From contig CM068825.1 of assembly GCA_028554795.2 (NCBI GenBank), positions 154,145,553 to 154,209,552 on the forward strand: a DNA stretch of 64,000 nucleotides, read 5' to 3'. The translations under genes and the position numbers were made by a program. The stretch comes from Sinohyriopsis cumingii (taxonomy: Eukaryota; Mollusca; Bivalvia; Unionida; Unionidae). Every line of letters begins with the position of its first letter. The first letter of the stretch is position 1. Below the pieces are notes generated by a model. It was given only the letters and a program-made list of their open reading frames with translations. It was not told the DNA's origin and did not search any database. This document shows positions 26,380 to 37,304 of this stretch, piece by piece.

Positions 26380-28126
26380 CGTTGTGTGGATAGTATATTT
26401 GGGTTTGTACGCGTTCGCGTATGTTTGCATGGATAGTATATTTGGGGTTTGTATGCGTTCGCCTACGTTTGTATGGATGGTATATTTGGGGTTTGTACGC
26501 GTTCGCGTACGTTTGTATGGATAGTATATTTGGAGTTTGTATGCGTTAGCGACGTTGTGTGGATAGCATATTTGGGGTTTGTATGCGTTCGCGTCCGTTT
26601 GTGTGGATAGTATACTTGGGGTTTGTACGCGTTAGCGACGTTGTGTAGATAGTATATTTGGGGTTTGTATGCGTTAGCGACGTTGTGTGGATAGTATATT
26701 TGGGGTTTGTATGCGTTGGTGTACGTTTGTATGGATAGTATTTTGGGGGTTTGTATGCGTTCGCGTCCGTTTGTGTGGATAGTATATTTGGGGTTTGTAC
26801 GCGTTAGCGACGTTGTGTGGATAGTATATTTGGGGTTTGTATGCGTTAGCGACGTTGTGTGGATAGTATATTTGGGGTTTTTATGCGTTAGCGACGTTGT
26901 GTGGATCGTATATTTTAATTTTTGTTTTATTCTTCGATCTGTGTGTGTGTGTGTGTTAGTTGAAGAACGTCTGGATAGTATATTTGTTGGGTTTTCCTCT
27001 TCCCTGTGTGAATAGTATATTTTGGGTTTGTTTTTTCTTCTTCCTTCTGTGGTGTGCGTGTGTGTGTGTGTGTGTATGTGTGTGTGTGTATTGGTCTCTG
27101 TTTGTCCCTATAAAATTCCCTTCATCCCTATCAAATACATTCTACCTACCTACCTACAGTAGCGCGTATTCAGGTCAGCCACTTGCAACACTGTTGCCAT
27201 TTATCCCCTAGTTTCCAGTACAGTGACGTCACTGACGCTGGATATTTTGAGACTATAAATATAGACTTGGGATTTTCCACAGGTTGTAGCTATACATATG
27301 TACTAGAGTTCATAAACAGGAACGTCGCTCAAGCTGAGGCTATAAAAGGATAGTGGGGTTTTCCAAAGGAATAACCCACAAGTTGTAGTTATAAATAGAT
27401 AGTGAGATTTCATAGGAATTTTAGCTGATTATAGCTATAAATAGATCCATGGATGTTTATCCACGATCGTCACACAAGTTGATATTGTAAGTAGTTACTA
27501 ATTTTATCCATTTTAGTCTAAACCATTGTAACTTAATTTTCCGGGGTATGTTTATTTTCCTTTAAATTCTGGAACAATTTCGTCATTTTAGCGTTACTTT
27601 TAGTTACAGCCATTTTGTCGTTGAGCATTTCCTTGATTATAGCTATTTATAGCATCATTACAATTATGCAAATTTTTGAACGCCCCAGCAAGATTTAAGG
27701 TCTTGGTAATGGTTTATATATAAATCTCACGCTTGTATTAGTGTATGTATGTCTCTGTCTCTGTTGTGTTTGACCCTCTACCATCATTGTCCCTAGACAA
27801 TCCCACCATGTTCAATTCCCCTTGACGCTATACAGACCCACCATGTTCAATTTCCATATGTTAAATTTCCCTTGACGTTAGACAGTCCCACGATTTATTC
27901 CCATGTTAAATTCCCCTTGTCCTCTGACAGAACCAAACTCTATTCCCCATGTTCAATTTCCCTTGATGCTAGAGTGACCCAAGACTTTTTCCCCATGTTC
28001 AATTCCCCTTGTCGCTAGAGTGGCCCAGGGTTTTTCTCCATGTTAAATTTCCTTTGTTGCTAGAGTGGCCCAAGGGGTTCTGTAATGCTAATTCCCATTG
28101 TCGCTAGGGTGTCCCCATTCACTACT
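26380..28126 (-). repeat. Right inverted arm of the Polinton derivative
   Basis: The inverse of the left arm. The minisatellite (GGATAGTATATTTGGGGTTT plus a GTATGCGTTAGCGACG variant) is longer here and begins to degenerate toward 25,890. Confidence 0.8.
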
Positions 28127-28290
28127 TATGCACAAATAATGACCATATCCCACTATATGTCCAAATAATGACCATATCCCACTATATGTCGAAATATGAC
28201 CATATCCCAATGTATGTCCAAATAATAACCATACCTCACTGTATGTCCAAATAATGACCATATCCCACTATATGTCCAAATAATGTGACA
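28127..28290. repeat. 29-bp minisatellite, right part (RT-derived)
   Basis: Five or more copies of the same unit as at 23,005-23,084, ending where the RT reading (minus strand) resumes. Confidence 0.8.
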
Positions 28291-28508
28291 CAAGCTCGGC
28301 AAAGCTCACTTTTACTTAAATTAATTGTCAGATTTTCCTAACTCACGTGAACGAAGAATTTTCGGATAGTCTCCAGGTGATCTTTTCAGGAATCGCTGTA
28401 GATAATGACGTCGTCGATGTATGCATCATAGCCGTCTTTACCAGATGTTATCATGTTCATTAAGCGCTCGAATGTTGAGGGTGAATATTTCATACCGAAT
28501 GGCATCAC

Positions 28509-28545
<37 letters not shown>

Positions 28546-29180
28546 TTAGGATTTTTAACGTGGCTTTGACAATTTTCAGTCATATCGCTACGATATCTGC
28601 AGCGTGGAAGTTTATAGTGATGTCTAGCACTGGAGCATCATGCCGCAGACATGTAGTATGATGTTCCACCCAGTCACATTATCCTGACACCAGGCTGACC
28701 AGTCCTAACACTAACCTCTTAATGTTGAGCGCCTAGCGCGGCAGCTGTTAGTGCCATTTTTGTAAGTCTTTGGTATGACTCAGACGGGGTTCGAACCCAC
28801 GACCTCTCGCTTCCGAGATGGATCCTATATCACTAGGCCACCGGAACGGTCGCATCTTCTTTGTGATGGTAGAGTCCATGATGCAAAGGCCGTGGGGTTT
28901 TTTTTGTTGTTGCTCTAACCATAAGTGGGTTCTGCCAGTGTGCTGTTAACAGGTCAAACTTCTACATATTTTACATTTCCATTTCAATCAAAACAGTCAT
29001 CAATTCTTGGGAATGGAAATGTGTCGGTGCAGGTGACATTGTTTACTGTTCTGTAGTCAGTGCACATACAGAAATAAATTGTCGGTTAAGGTACCAGAAT
29101 ACGAGGCGTACTCAAGTTACTTTAGCTTGATCCAATAAAGTCATTTTCCAAGAAATATTCAACTTCCCTTTCAAACATTA
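28291..29180 (-). pseudogene. Reverse transcriptase of Gmr1-like copy 2
   Basis: On the minus strand: MCTDYRTVNNVTCTDTFPFP, then (after a SINE) KVMPFGMKYSPSTFERLMNM and AYIDDVIIYSDS, the YxDD catalytic motif, then WEDHLETI-like and LTINLSKSEL segments. These are RT motifs of Ty3/gypsy type in canonical order. Stops and frameshifts occur throughout. Confidence 0.8.
28511..28850 (-). mobile_element. SINE-A inserted in the RT gene
   Basis: Minus-strand copy with its (CA)n tail at 28,511-28,544 and tRNA-like head near 28,850 (B box GGGTTCGAACCC on the minus strand). It splits the codons for LYHHK and VMPFG of RT. CATCACTTTG on one side and CATCTTCTTTG on the other look like a worn target duplication. 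Confidence 0.8.
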
Positions 29181-29990
29181 CTGCTTGAGAGAATTCATCT
29201 CGTAAGGGTGCTCTTTTACAGGTATAGAATATACAATCTCAGCATCATGGTAGATTTTGTTTGTTCGAGTTGAAACATCTGGGAACAAGTACTCATATTG
29301 ATAAATTAGCTGATTTAACCCATTCATTTCCTGTGACTGTTTATGTGAAAGTTTATTGTCCAGATTAGTTATTATTACAGAATTTTGAAGACTGGTTGCA
29401 CCAAAATCAGTACATTCCGGTTGTACATCATTATTTAAATCGTCACTGTGTGGCACAACTAAATTTATTGAATTATTAACAGTGCTATCTCGATTAATAT
29501 ACACCTTTAACATATTTACATGACTTTAGACGGGGTTATTTCTTTAATAGGGGTGTTGATAATATTGAATTCACTTTCTTTTTAACGTTATTAGGACCAT
29601 ATTATCTAACATGAAGATCATTTTTAACTATTGGCAAGAAGGACAGAACTTTATCGCCAGGTAGAAAATTCTCACTATTGTAGCTTTACCCTGCCTTAAT
29701 TGTATTTTTGAGTTAGTAGATAATAATAATATAATTCAAAGGAGCCAATACTGGCCAATTGACAAATAAAACACGATCTAAAGTATTTTGAAATATGCAT
29801 TTTAAGTTCAAGCCCAAAAAATTTATCTAAGGTCTTGTTGTAAGTCATAATGATATTTAAATGATCAGTTAAATGAGTTTTATCGGTTAAACTAAGAATG
29901 TCCTGTCTATACAACTTTGAAATAACAATTTCGTAGCTTACGTACCATACATCACCAACGCGTACCTCAGGTGTTCCCCATTTGCTCATA
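29178..29990 (-). pseudogene. Integrase remnant and RT leader of Gmr1-like copy 2
   Basis: Right to left: the end of an integrase zinc module (CFICQLAS), then PGDKVLSFLPIV and YGPNNVKKKV, which resemble the integrase GPY/F C-terminal module. Then a spacer with LNQLIYQYEYLFPDVSTRT and VKEHPYEMN, which normally leads into RT. The catalytic DDE core between zinc module and GPY/F is missing, so integrase has an internal deletion. Confidence 0.6.
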
Positions 29991-30472
29991 AGGACACCAT
30001 TTTAGAGAAAATATCAAGTTGGTACCACTGCAGAATGAACTTCGCTAATTGATTTCTGAAACAAACAGGAGATCGCATGATCTTTTTCATTCTCGACGGC
30101 AAGTAATTGTCGTTTGTGACCCTTATTATAAATAAGAGAATGAGTAGGTACAAGAGGATCATAATAATCAATAATTTTAATTTATCACGAGCAAAATTGT
30201 ATATGTGTATATATGTCAGCCAAATGAATGTTTTTCTAATCAACTTCATTCTCAAGGGCTCTTTTCGTAAAAGCTCATGTAACTGCGCAAGCAGGGTATA
30301 AATCAGGGAATTCATTTTCAAGATGACCAACCTTTTGATCCAAACAAGACTTGTCAGTTTCAAGTGAATTAACCACAACATTATCTCCAGCAAAGTTAAT
30401 GCCGAGAAATAAATGAACGCCCTCAGTAGGAAAGAATTCAGAGCGCCGACAGTCACTGGTTCAGAACTAAAT

Positions 30473-30697
30473 CTAGTGACAAATTAAAATTATGGAGAGG
30501 AAATTGAATAAAACCGCACTCTGCTCCTTGGCAAGAATACTTTCCGAAGAAGTCTTCTCAGAAAAAGGCGAAATACCTGACAGTAAAGGACAATGAGAAA
30601 GTCTTCTGTCCCTTAATATTTTAATAGGGATATGATTTGCCGAATTACCAACAAGTGATATGGAAAATTTCGACATGAATGGTTCATAATTCTCCAT
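30473..30697 (-). pseudogene. Protease remnant of Gmr1-like copy 2
   Basis: MENYEPFMSKFSISLVGNSA and HIPIKILRDRRLSHCPLLSG align with the protease region of copy 1 (757-1,710). The catalytic D-T/S-G has become D-R-R. The pyrimidine-rich plus strand at 30,720-30,960 corresponds to the gag coiled-coil of copy 1. Confidence 0.65.
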
Positions 30698-31328
30698 AAT
30701 AAAATCTTTTTTATTCTATTTGCAATTTCATTTGCTTCTCTTTTCCTTTTATAGCATTTGTAATTTCGTCTATATCTCTCTTCTTTCTGAATTTGTTTCT
30801 CTTTCCTCTTCCTGCATTTGTCTCTCTTTCTTTTACTTGCATTTGCATTTTCATCTCCATTTCTTTCTCCTCTTTTTAATCTTGTCTCTCTTTTTCTTCT
30901 TTCTGTATTTCAGTCTCAGATTTTCTTAACTCCATCTCATTTTTAATTTAAGTTCCGTAACATCCTATTTAGAACCAGATGGAGACTTAATGAAACCAAA
31001 AACACTTTCATCCAAAATATACTTTTCGACAAATATTGAACCGAAATATTTTTAATTTCTTGTTTTAATAAAGTTGGCTTTGCGTCTCAAAAATCACATT
31101 GTCCGGAACGTTGGAGCAAGTCATACTTATTCAAGGACACTATCCGCTTCTGGTTAGGGTTTAAAATAAAGTTTAGACGATATTGTGAAAGCTTGTTGGT
31201 TTCACTATCTAAAATGAAAAGACAGGGTACAAAACAAATTCCAAAATAAAATCAATTTGAATTTCTAAACTATTTCAGTTTCTCTTAAATATTTATAAAT
31301 TTTTCATTCCGGACGAGACCCCGTTTTC

Positions 31329-32120
31329 TGTCACGACTCTATTTTCAAAACCAAATAATAGAAAGAAGCAGAACCAACAAGTGTTCTATAACGTGACAAA
31401 TAATTTAAGTATTAAAGTTACAAATGCAGATGTAAGAGGAACTTACAGTATTGTGAAGTTAATCGCAAATAACCCAGAAAGTGTATCCTACTCTACGGTT
31501 AAGTATATTTGTGATATTCTCAGAACCGCATGTCTCATTCATTTCTTTAAAGTTGGTTTCATGAGCTGGAGAAAACAAGCAGCCTGACGAACAATTAGCT
31601 AGTATAGAAACTATTTTGGAAAAGAAATTATATAAACTATCGTCAGTTTCCTCGACCATTATCAGTCACATGGTAAAGGAAACGTTAGTAAGTCGCACAT
31701 AGGTTATAAACCCGGGCATATGTCCTCGCCATTCTCAAATTTATTTTGTTTCTTTTACGAACAACAATCGACCCCAGCCCCCAAGTCGTAAGTATCATTT
31801 TTTAAAAACAAGTCCGTCATGTTATGTTTAGAAACATTCACGCAGACCAACCTTTTCTTCTTCAAAATTAAATTCACAATGAGCAACCTAACATCATAAA
31901 GAAAATTAGAAACAACGAAGCACCCGCAGCCAAACCCCAAAATATAAACAACAGCTATCAACCACAAAATTGTTATTAAAAAATTCCGGCCAGCAAAGGT
32001 ACACTCCTCATAAATAAAGCTTCAGAAAAAATAATCTTTCTCTCATTAATGCCTTTGCTGTGACGCCGACGACCCACACAGTCCTGAGTGATAAGATACT
32101 CAGTTTAAATATTGAAAGAC
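31329..32120. other. Probable LTR of Gmr1-like copy 2, then unassigned DNA
   Basis: TGTCACGACTC follows a worn primer-binding site (CCGGACGAGACCCCG), so an LTR edge is likely at 31,329. Its sequence differs from the LTR of copy 1, which indicates a related but distinct subfamily. I cannot place the outer edge and see no gene up to 32,120. Confidence 0.4.
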
Positions 32121-32127
32121 TTTTGCC

Positions 32128-32570
32128 CGTACGACCACACTCAAACTTAGAACCACGACAACATTACGACCACACTCAAACTTGGAACCACGACAACATT
32201 ACGACCACACTCACACTTAGAACCACGACAACATTACGACCACACTCAAACTTAGAACCACGACAACATTACGACCACACTCAAACTTAGAACACGATAA
32301 CATGACGACCACACTCAAACATGGAGCCACCACAACCGTACGACCTCACACACACTTAGAACCACGAATACCATACGACCACATTCACACTAAGAAGCAC
32401 GACAACAGTTCGACCACCACGATAACATTACGACAACACTCAATCTTAAAATCACGAAAACTGTACGACCACACTCAAGGTTAGAACTACAACAACAGTA
32501 CGAACACACGCAAACTTTAAACCATGAAAACAGTACGACCACACTCAAACGTAGAATCCCGACAACCTAA
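32128..32570. repeat. Minisatellite, about 35-bp unit
   Basis: Tandem ACGACCACACTCAAACTTAG plus AACCACGACAACATT. The first units are almost identical and later ones drift. Confidence 0.88.
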
Positions 32571-32798
32571 ATCTATCAAGATCATACGTTTTCTTTATTC
32601 ACAAATAATCCTCCAAAAGTATGAAAGAAGAAATAATGTACATCTATTAGTTGCGGTATGAAAATATATAAGAACTATTCAACTATGATACAATGTCACT
32701 GATTCAAAGAAAATACATGTAAACTCAAACGGCATAATCATATTTTGTTAATGCAGTTCATTGATCAAATGACATGAGTAATCATTTTTTGCTTCTGC

Positions 32799-33047
32799 TG
32801 TTGTTGTTGTAGGGTTTAACGCTATTTTTCAGCACACGATAGGCTATACATGGCGGCTAGTATTAATGGTGGAGGAAGAACCCGGGAAAACCCCGGAAAG
32901 AACCACCGACCCACGTGAAGTTACTGGCAAACTTTCTCACATACCCACATTGGCTGAATTCGAGACTCGAACCCACGCAGACAGAGGTGAGATGGCAGTG
33001 ATCCGTAACGGAGAGCGCGTTAGACCACTCGGCCACTCGGGGCCCCC
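32799..33047 (-). mobile_element. SINE-B in the minisatellite, perfect 11-bp duplication
   Basis: Inverse copy of the 20.77-kb SINE. TTTGCTTCTGC flanks it at 32,788-32,798 and 33,048-33,058. The (CAA)n tail is at the left end on the minus strand. Confidence 0.88.
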
Positions 33048-33737
33048 TTTGCTTCTGCAGTACATTGACTAAATGCCACGAGTAATTATATTTTGTTACT
33101 GAAGTCCATCGGTTAAACACAACGAGAAGTCATATTTTCTTACTGCAGTCCATTGATTAAATACCATGAGTAATTATATTTTGTTGCTGCAGTTCATCGG
33201 TTAAACACAACGAGTAATCATATTTTCTTACTGCAGTCCATTGATTAAATACCATGAGTAGTTATATTTTGTTGCTGCAGTCCATCGGTTAAACACAACG
33301 TGTAATCATATTCGTTACTGCAGTTCAAAGGTTAAACACTACGAGTAATCATATTTTGTTACTGCAGTCCAAAGGTTAAACACAACGAGTAATCCTATTT
33401 TGTTACTGCAGTCCATCGGTTAGACACAACGTGTAATCATATTTTGTTATTGAAGTCCATCGGTTAGACACAACGTGTAATCATATTTTGTTATTGAAGT
33501 CCATCGGTTAAACACAACGAGTAATCATATTTTCTTACTGCAGTCCATCGGTTAAACACAACGAGTAATCATATTTGTTACTGCAGTCCATTGATTAAAT
33601 ACCATGAGTAATCATATTTTGTTACTGCAGTCCATCGGTTAGACACAACGTGTATTCATATTTTGTTACTGGAGTCCATCGGTTAGACACAACGTGTGAT
33701 CATATTTTGTTGCTGCAGTCCATTGGTTAAACACCAT

Positions 33738-34733
33738 TATTACATATATCTGGATTTAATTCATATGTATTTTAATTGTATTGTTTGTCAGCTTTAAAAG
33801 TTTATTTTATTGTAAATGCTATTATAATATGATCATGTTTAAGTGATTTGGAAATTTTTTCGGAAAATAGTTTGACCTTGACTGATTCATTTGTAAACAC
33901 ATAAGGCTGACCTGGTTCCCGACCTTAATTCAAAATTAGTAACAGTCACGTGAACACGTTTTTTTTAAATTTATTTTTATTGTGGGAATAATAAGGCTGA
34001 GATCGAGGCTGTGTTGAATACGTGACCCTAGGCTTGTAAATAGTTTTTAGTTAAGTAAACAACTATTTTATTTTATTCTTAGAGGAAAATTATTGGTTTT
34101 TGTCAGGGCCACGTTCAGAGTACGTAATGTAAACATGATCACGTGACTCTCATCCGGGCTTCTGTTTTGCGCAGTAGTCAGGTTTTAAAGAATTAGTTCA
34201 GAGAAATAATCTCAGTTTGGGCTTAAAACACTTGATGTCAAGTCGTTTCCTTCTGTTGTAGCCAATTTTTGAGTTATATGTTAATATTTCTTCAGTTTAT
34301 TTGGATTTTAAAAGATTAATTCGTTTCTCTGGAAATATTGGTGTGCTCATACAGAATTCTTGAACAAAGACATTTCTTAAAAGGTTTATTCGGATGTCCA
34401 ACAGTGGATTATTGTTTGTGAAATAACACAAAACTGTAGACATTCCAACACTATAAAGGATACATCATACGTCATCGGCCTCTATCTTGTATTCTTCTTC
34501 AGGACTCGAACTTGAATTCATTAGAACATTTCATTATTAGGACTTCTAAAACTTTATTCGTGGATTATTCTTGGATTATTTTTGGATTTAATTCTTTAAA
34601 CCGTAAGTTCTTATTTTTTTCTTCATTTTTGACAGTATTTTTCCAAGGAAATAAATTATTTTTTTAAATTTTTTAAAGCTTGATGTTTTCACTCTTTCTT
34701 GTGTTGCTGTTTATTCAAACTTAACACGTAACA
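33738..34733 (+). repeat. Solo LTR of the Gmr1-like family
   Basis: It begins TATTACATATATCTGG and ends CTTAACACGTAACA, the degenerate TGTTAC...GTAACA edges of the family. The body is closest to the 7.6-kb solo LTR. ACCAT stands directly to the left and four bases to the right of the end, within the same minisatellite unit. Confidence 0.78.
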
Positions 34734-34834
34734 TAAGACCATGAGTAATCATATATGTTACTTTAGTTCATTGTTTAAACACCGTGAGTAATCATATTTT
34801 GTTGCTGCAGTCCATCAATTAAATGCCATGAGTG

Positions 34835-36890
34835 GTATTCAGGCTTACAGTACTAGAATCGCTCTGCGTTATTCTGAGTTGCAACATATTTCAAAATCTT
34901 CTACTAATCCATGGAAACAGGAATTAACATTGTTACTTTCATTGTCTTTGTAACTTTACAGTACACGAAGTTTGAAATATACAAAACTTGCATGGTCTTC
35001 TAATCCGTTGAACAGCAATATGACTAGCTGGCTCACCAATGAAGGAAAGTCACTGCGTACATTTAAATCAGGTCACTGCTAAGCAAGTTGTGCACTTAAA
35101 AACATTTCGAATGGTTCACAAGGAAGAAAAAACTCAATACCTTTCAAATTATTCTGAAAAGAGAGCAGCTGTGATAGCAGGGACGCCAGCAGAATCTTTT
35201 GTCTCTGTGTGTGTGTGTGTTTGGGGGGGTGGGGGTGGGTGCAAACATGTAGCAGTCAGATATTAAGTTTCAAGGATGTACAAAATGAAGGTGAACACGA
35301 TAAAATAAATTATATGCACATATGTATAGGAAGAAACTGAACACCCTGACTAATGCTTCACAAGCCTTGAAATGTGTAAGAGAAATAAGAAATTGAATAT
35401 CTAGCATTAAATAATACTTGCATCCAATTAAGGAAAATATAATGTCATAGATGCATCAGGGAGTAGCCCTGGAAAATTTTAATCTCTATTGTATGCTGTG
35501 ATATGCTTCAATCATGCTGAACAGTTAAATAAGGAGTTACACAATAAAACCAAAATAAAACTGATCACATGATTAAAAAATCTTAGTCATTGATTTTAAA
35601 GGCTCTGTATTACAATTGAAAGATTGGATAGCTTTAGCACTGATACTTTGTCCCAGGTGTAAAATACAAATAATGAAGCTGAAAACAAAACAAATGCAAA
35701 TGTGATATTAGATCTATGACACGACATGCGTCTAATTTACCACGATTTAAAAGATAAATTTAAATTATCAGAAAGACCAGACTTTAATAACACTTATAAA
35801 CCAAACTTATTGTTGAAATAGAAGAAACAAAAACAGATACAAAAATTACGTAGATTGAGAACTGGTTAACAATGTTAGTATAGTACAAAATCATTGTATG
35901 AAATTTACTTTTCTTGTGATTGTACGGGAACATAATTTGTCTGCATGTATGTTACAAAGCATATTTGCATATAAATATAAAGCACAGTTCTTTTAGTTGC
36001 ATAATATTTTCACCCACTAAAAGAATCATGGTATTACAGAGATTTCATCAACAAGCAGGGAACAAACATTAGAAGAACTTGTCATTATACTGGTACAGAT
36101 CAGCCCACAAGGCGTCAAGACAAGTTGTTTCACTGGAAATATAATCATCCACTGATTTCCACCAAACCGTAAAAATTACTAAGATGTTCCGATTATTTGT
36201 TTGCGGGGGAGATTTTCTACAACACTATTGGGTCTTTCCACTGTTGATTACATCCCTCCCCCCCCCCCGCAAAAAAAACACATTATGGAGGTCTGGAGTC
36301 TGCATATTGATAATTGGGTGTGACTGAGATGAAAGATATATATTGTCTAGAAATATTGTTGAAAAGTACACTAGGTGTTCCTTTTGGATTCAATACAGGC
36401 TCAAAAGTTGCAATATACAGTCTCCATTGAACTTCGAAGGTAAATAGAAACTAGGATTTATTTCAATCAGTTTATGACAATCATATAGGCCAATGCAAAA
36501 ACTAGACCAGAATAGAAACGTACATACAGCTTAGGCTAGCTAGAAATACCACGCCTCAGCAAGAGGTACCCTGACCGCAAATGTAATCTAGCTTTAATTT
36601 TCTCACAGACAATAAGATCTATACTGTAACAATTCTTCTGTCTGAATGCGTAATGAAGAAAATATTAGATACATCTCATTTTTAAGGCATCATATTTTCC
36701 TCTAGTAAAAACGTAACGTACCAAATCTTAGAAATCAAGGATACATTATAAAAGGCAAGGTAATAATCAAGTGATTGTAAAAAAAATCAATCGTAAAAAT
36801 AAAATATAAAAGTGACGACGACGACTATGATGACAATGTTATCATCGCTATTACTTTGTTTTGCAAGTAGCCTTTATAGTCACTTGAGTG
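34835..36890. other. AT-rich stretch with no gene seen
   Basis: Homopolymer C/A (36,247-36,270) and short GT/G tracts (35,210-35,240) are the only features. No conserved coding segment is recognised. Confidence 0.5.
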
Positions 36891-36901
36891 ATTTTTTTCA
36901 G

Positions 36902-37004
36902 GGTCCAACTGCCTCTCTTGATGACGATATCAATACCTTGAAGTTCTCTCCGAAATGTCAACCTAACGACAATACTTCATTGGAGGTACACTTGTATGCT
37001 CAAA
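36902..37004 (+). CDS. Likely last coding exon of a host gene, cut by the Polinton
   Basis: The acceptor-like TTTTTTTCAG precedes an open segment encoding GPTASLDDDINTLKFSPKCQ and then NTSLEVHLYAQ. The Polinton enters after CTCAAA. Across the insertion, the uninterrupted allele would read ...YAQT and stop (CAA ACA TGA), with a 3' UTR and AATAAA at 56,832. In this allele the Polinton's first bases give ...YAQK and TAG. I do not recognise the protein. Confidence 0.4.
36999..37004. other. Polinton target-site duplication, left (CTCAAA)
   Basis: CTCAAA directly precedes the terminal AGTAGTG and is repeated exactly at 56,685-56,690. A 6-bp duplication is the hallmark of Maverick/Polinton integration. 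Confidence 0.93.
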
Positions 37005-37287
37005 AGTAGTGAAAGGGGCCACCCTACGGACAATGGGAATTAGCATTACAGGGACCCCTGGGCCACTCTACGGACAATGGAAATTTAACATGGCGAAAAA
37101 TCGTGGGCCACTCTACGGACAAGGGGAATTTAACATGGCAATAAATCGTGGGCCACTCTACGGACAAGGGGAATTTAACATGGGATTTTTTCTTTAAATT
37201 TTAAAAAATTTTTTTAAAAAAAGGGGTAGGCAATGGAAAGGCTATCTCTTTTCGAGAAATATGGCTGGCCCTGAAAAGGGCCTTTGG
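37005..37287 (+). repeat. Polinton left terminal inverted repeat
   Basis: The outer part is three and a half tandem units (GGGCCACTCTACGGACAAGG plus GGAATTTAACATGG). The inner part has an AT tract, GGGGTAGGCAATGGAAAGGC, and a histone-type stem-loop on the minus strand. The right copy has one extra unit. Confidence 0.92.
37267..37282 (-). terminator. Histone-type 3' stem-loop no. 1 (left TIR)
   Basis: Minus strand: GGCCCTTTTCAGGGCC, preceded by ACCAAA and followed by AGCCA. It stands about 22 nt after the stop of the leftward gene (37,305-37,535). Purine-rich CGAAAAGAGATA follows 12-13 nt on. The stem is 6 bp with a TTTC loop, the SLBP-binding form of metazoan histone mRNAs. Confidence 0.82.
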
Positions 37288-37304
37288 TTTATGTTAATAT
37301 GCCC

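Larger units (their letters stand above)
23085..28126. mobile_element. Non-autonomous Polinton derivative (5,042 bp) with long inverted arms
   Basis: It begins AGTAGTGAATGGGGCCACCC and ends with the inverse, the same terminus as the Polinton at 37 kb (AGTAGTGAAAGGGGCCACCC). Flanks are TATGTC (23,079-23,084) and TATGCA (28,127-28,132), a 6-bp duplication with two changes. The arms (about 23,085-24,720 and 26,380-28,126) are near-identical inverted copies. The unique centre holds three Polinton fragments: the start of PolB (minus), a zinc-knuckle pseudogene (plus), and the right-end promoter block (plus). No complete gene is present, so movement would depend on proteins supplied by a full Polinton. 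Confidence 0.82.
22390..31329 (-). mobile_element. Gmr1-like LTR retrotransposon, copy 2 (decayed, interrupted)
   Basis: Reading leftward on the minus strand: LTR/PBS edge near 31,329, a coiled-coil gag remnant (30.7-31.0 kb), protease (30.5-30.7), integrase zinc module and C-terminus (29.5-30.0), RT (28.3-29.2) and RNase H (22.4-23.0). A SINE-A sits inside RT, and a 5,042-bp Polinton derivative sits between RT and RNase H. Integrase upstream of RT marks the Gmr1 domain order. Many stops show it is dead. Confidence 0.75.
32735..34830. repeat. Minisatellite, about 44-bp unit, split by a SINE and an LTR
   Basis: Units of TTACTGCAGTCCATCGGTTA plus AACACAACGAGTAATCATATTTTG stand at 32,735-32,787, 33,059-33,737 and 34,738-34,830. 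A SINE-B and a solo LTR inserted into one original array explain the gaps. Confidence 0.85.

Noticed and set aside
26246-27211. Frames with VWIVYLGFVRVSD-type repeats
   Set aside because: They come from the minisatellite arm of the Polinton derivative and are mirrored in the other arm.
32128-33737. CRISPR-like direct repeats
   Set aside because: Units are contiguous minisatellites without unique spacers, in a eukaryotic genome.
37009-37197. 62-codon frame in the left TIR (and its inverse at 56,450-56,689)
   Set aside because: It is the translation of TIR tandem units. It appears at both ends by symmetry, and its start at the right has no promoter.
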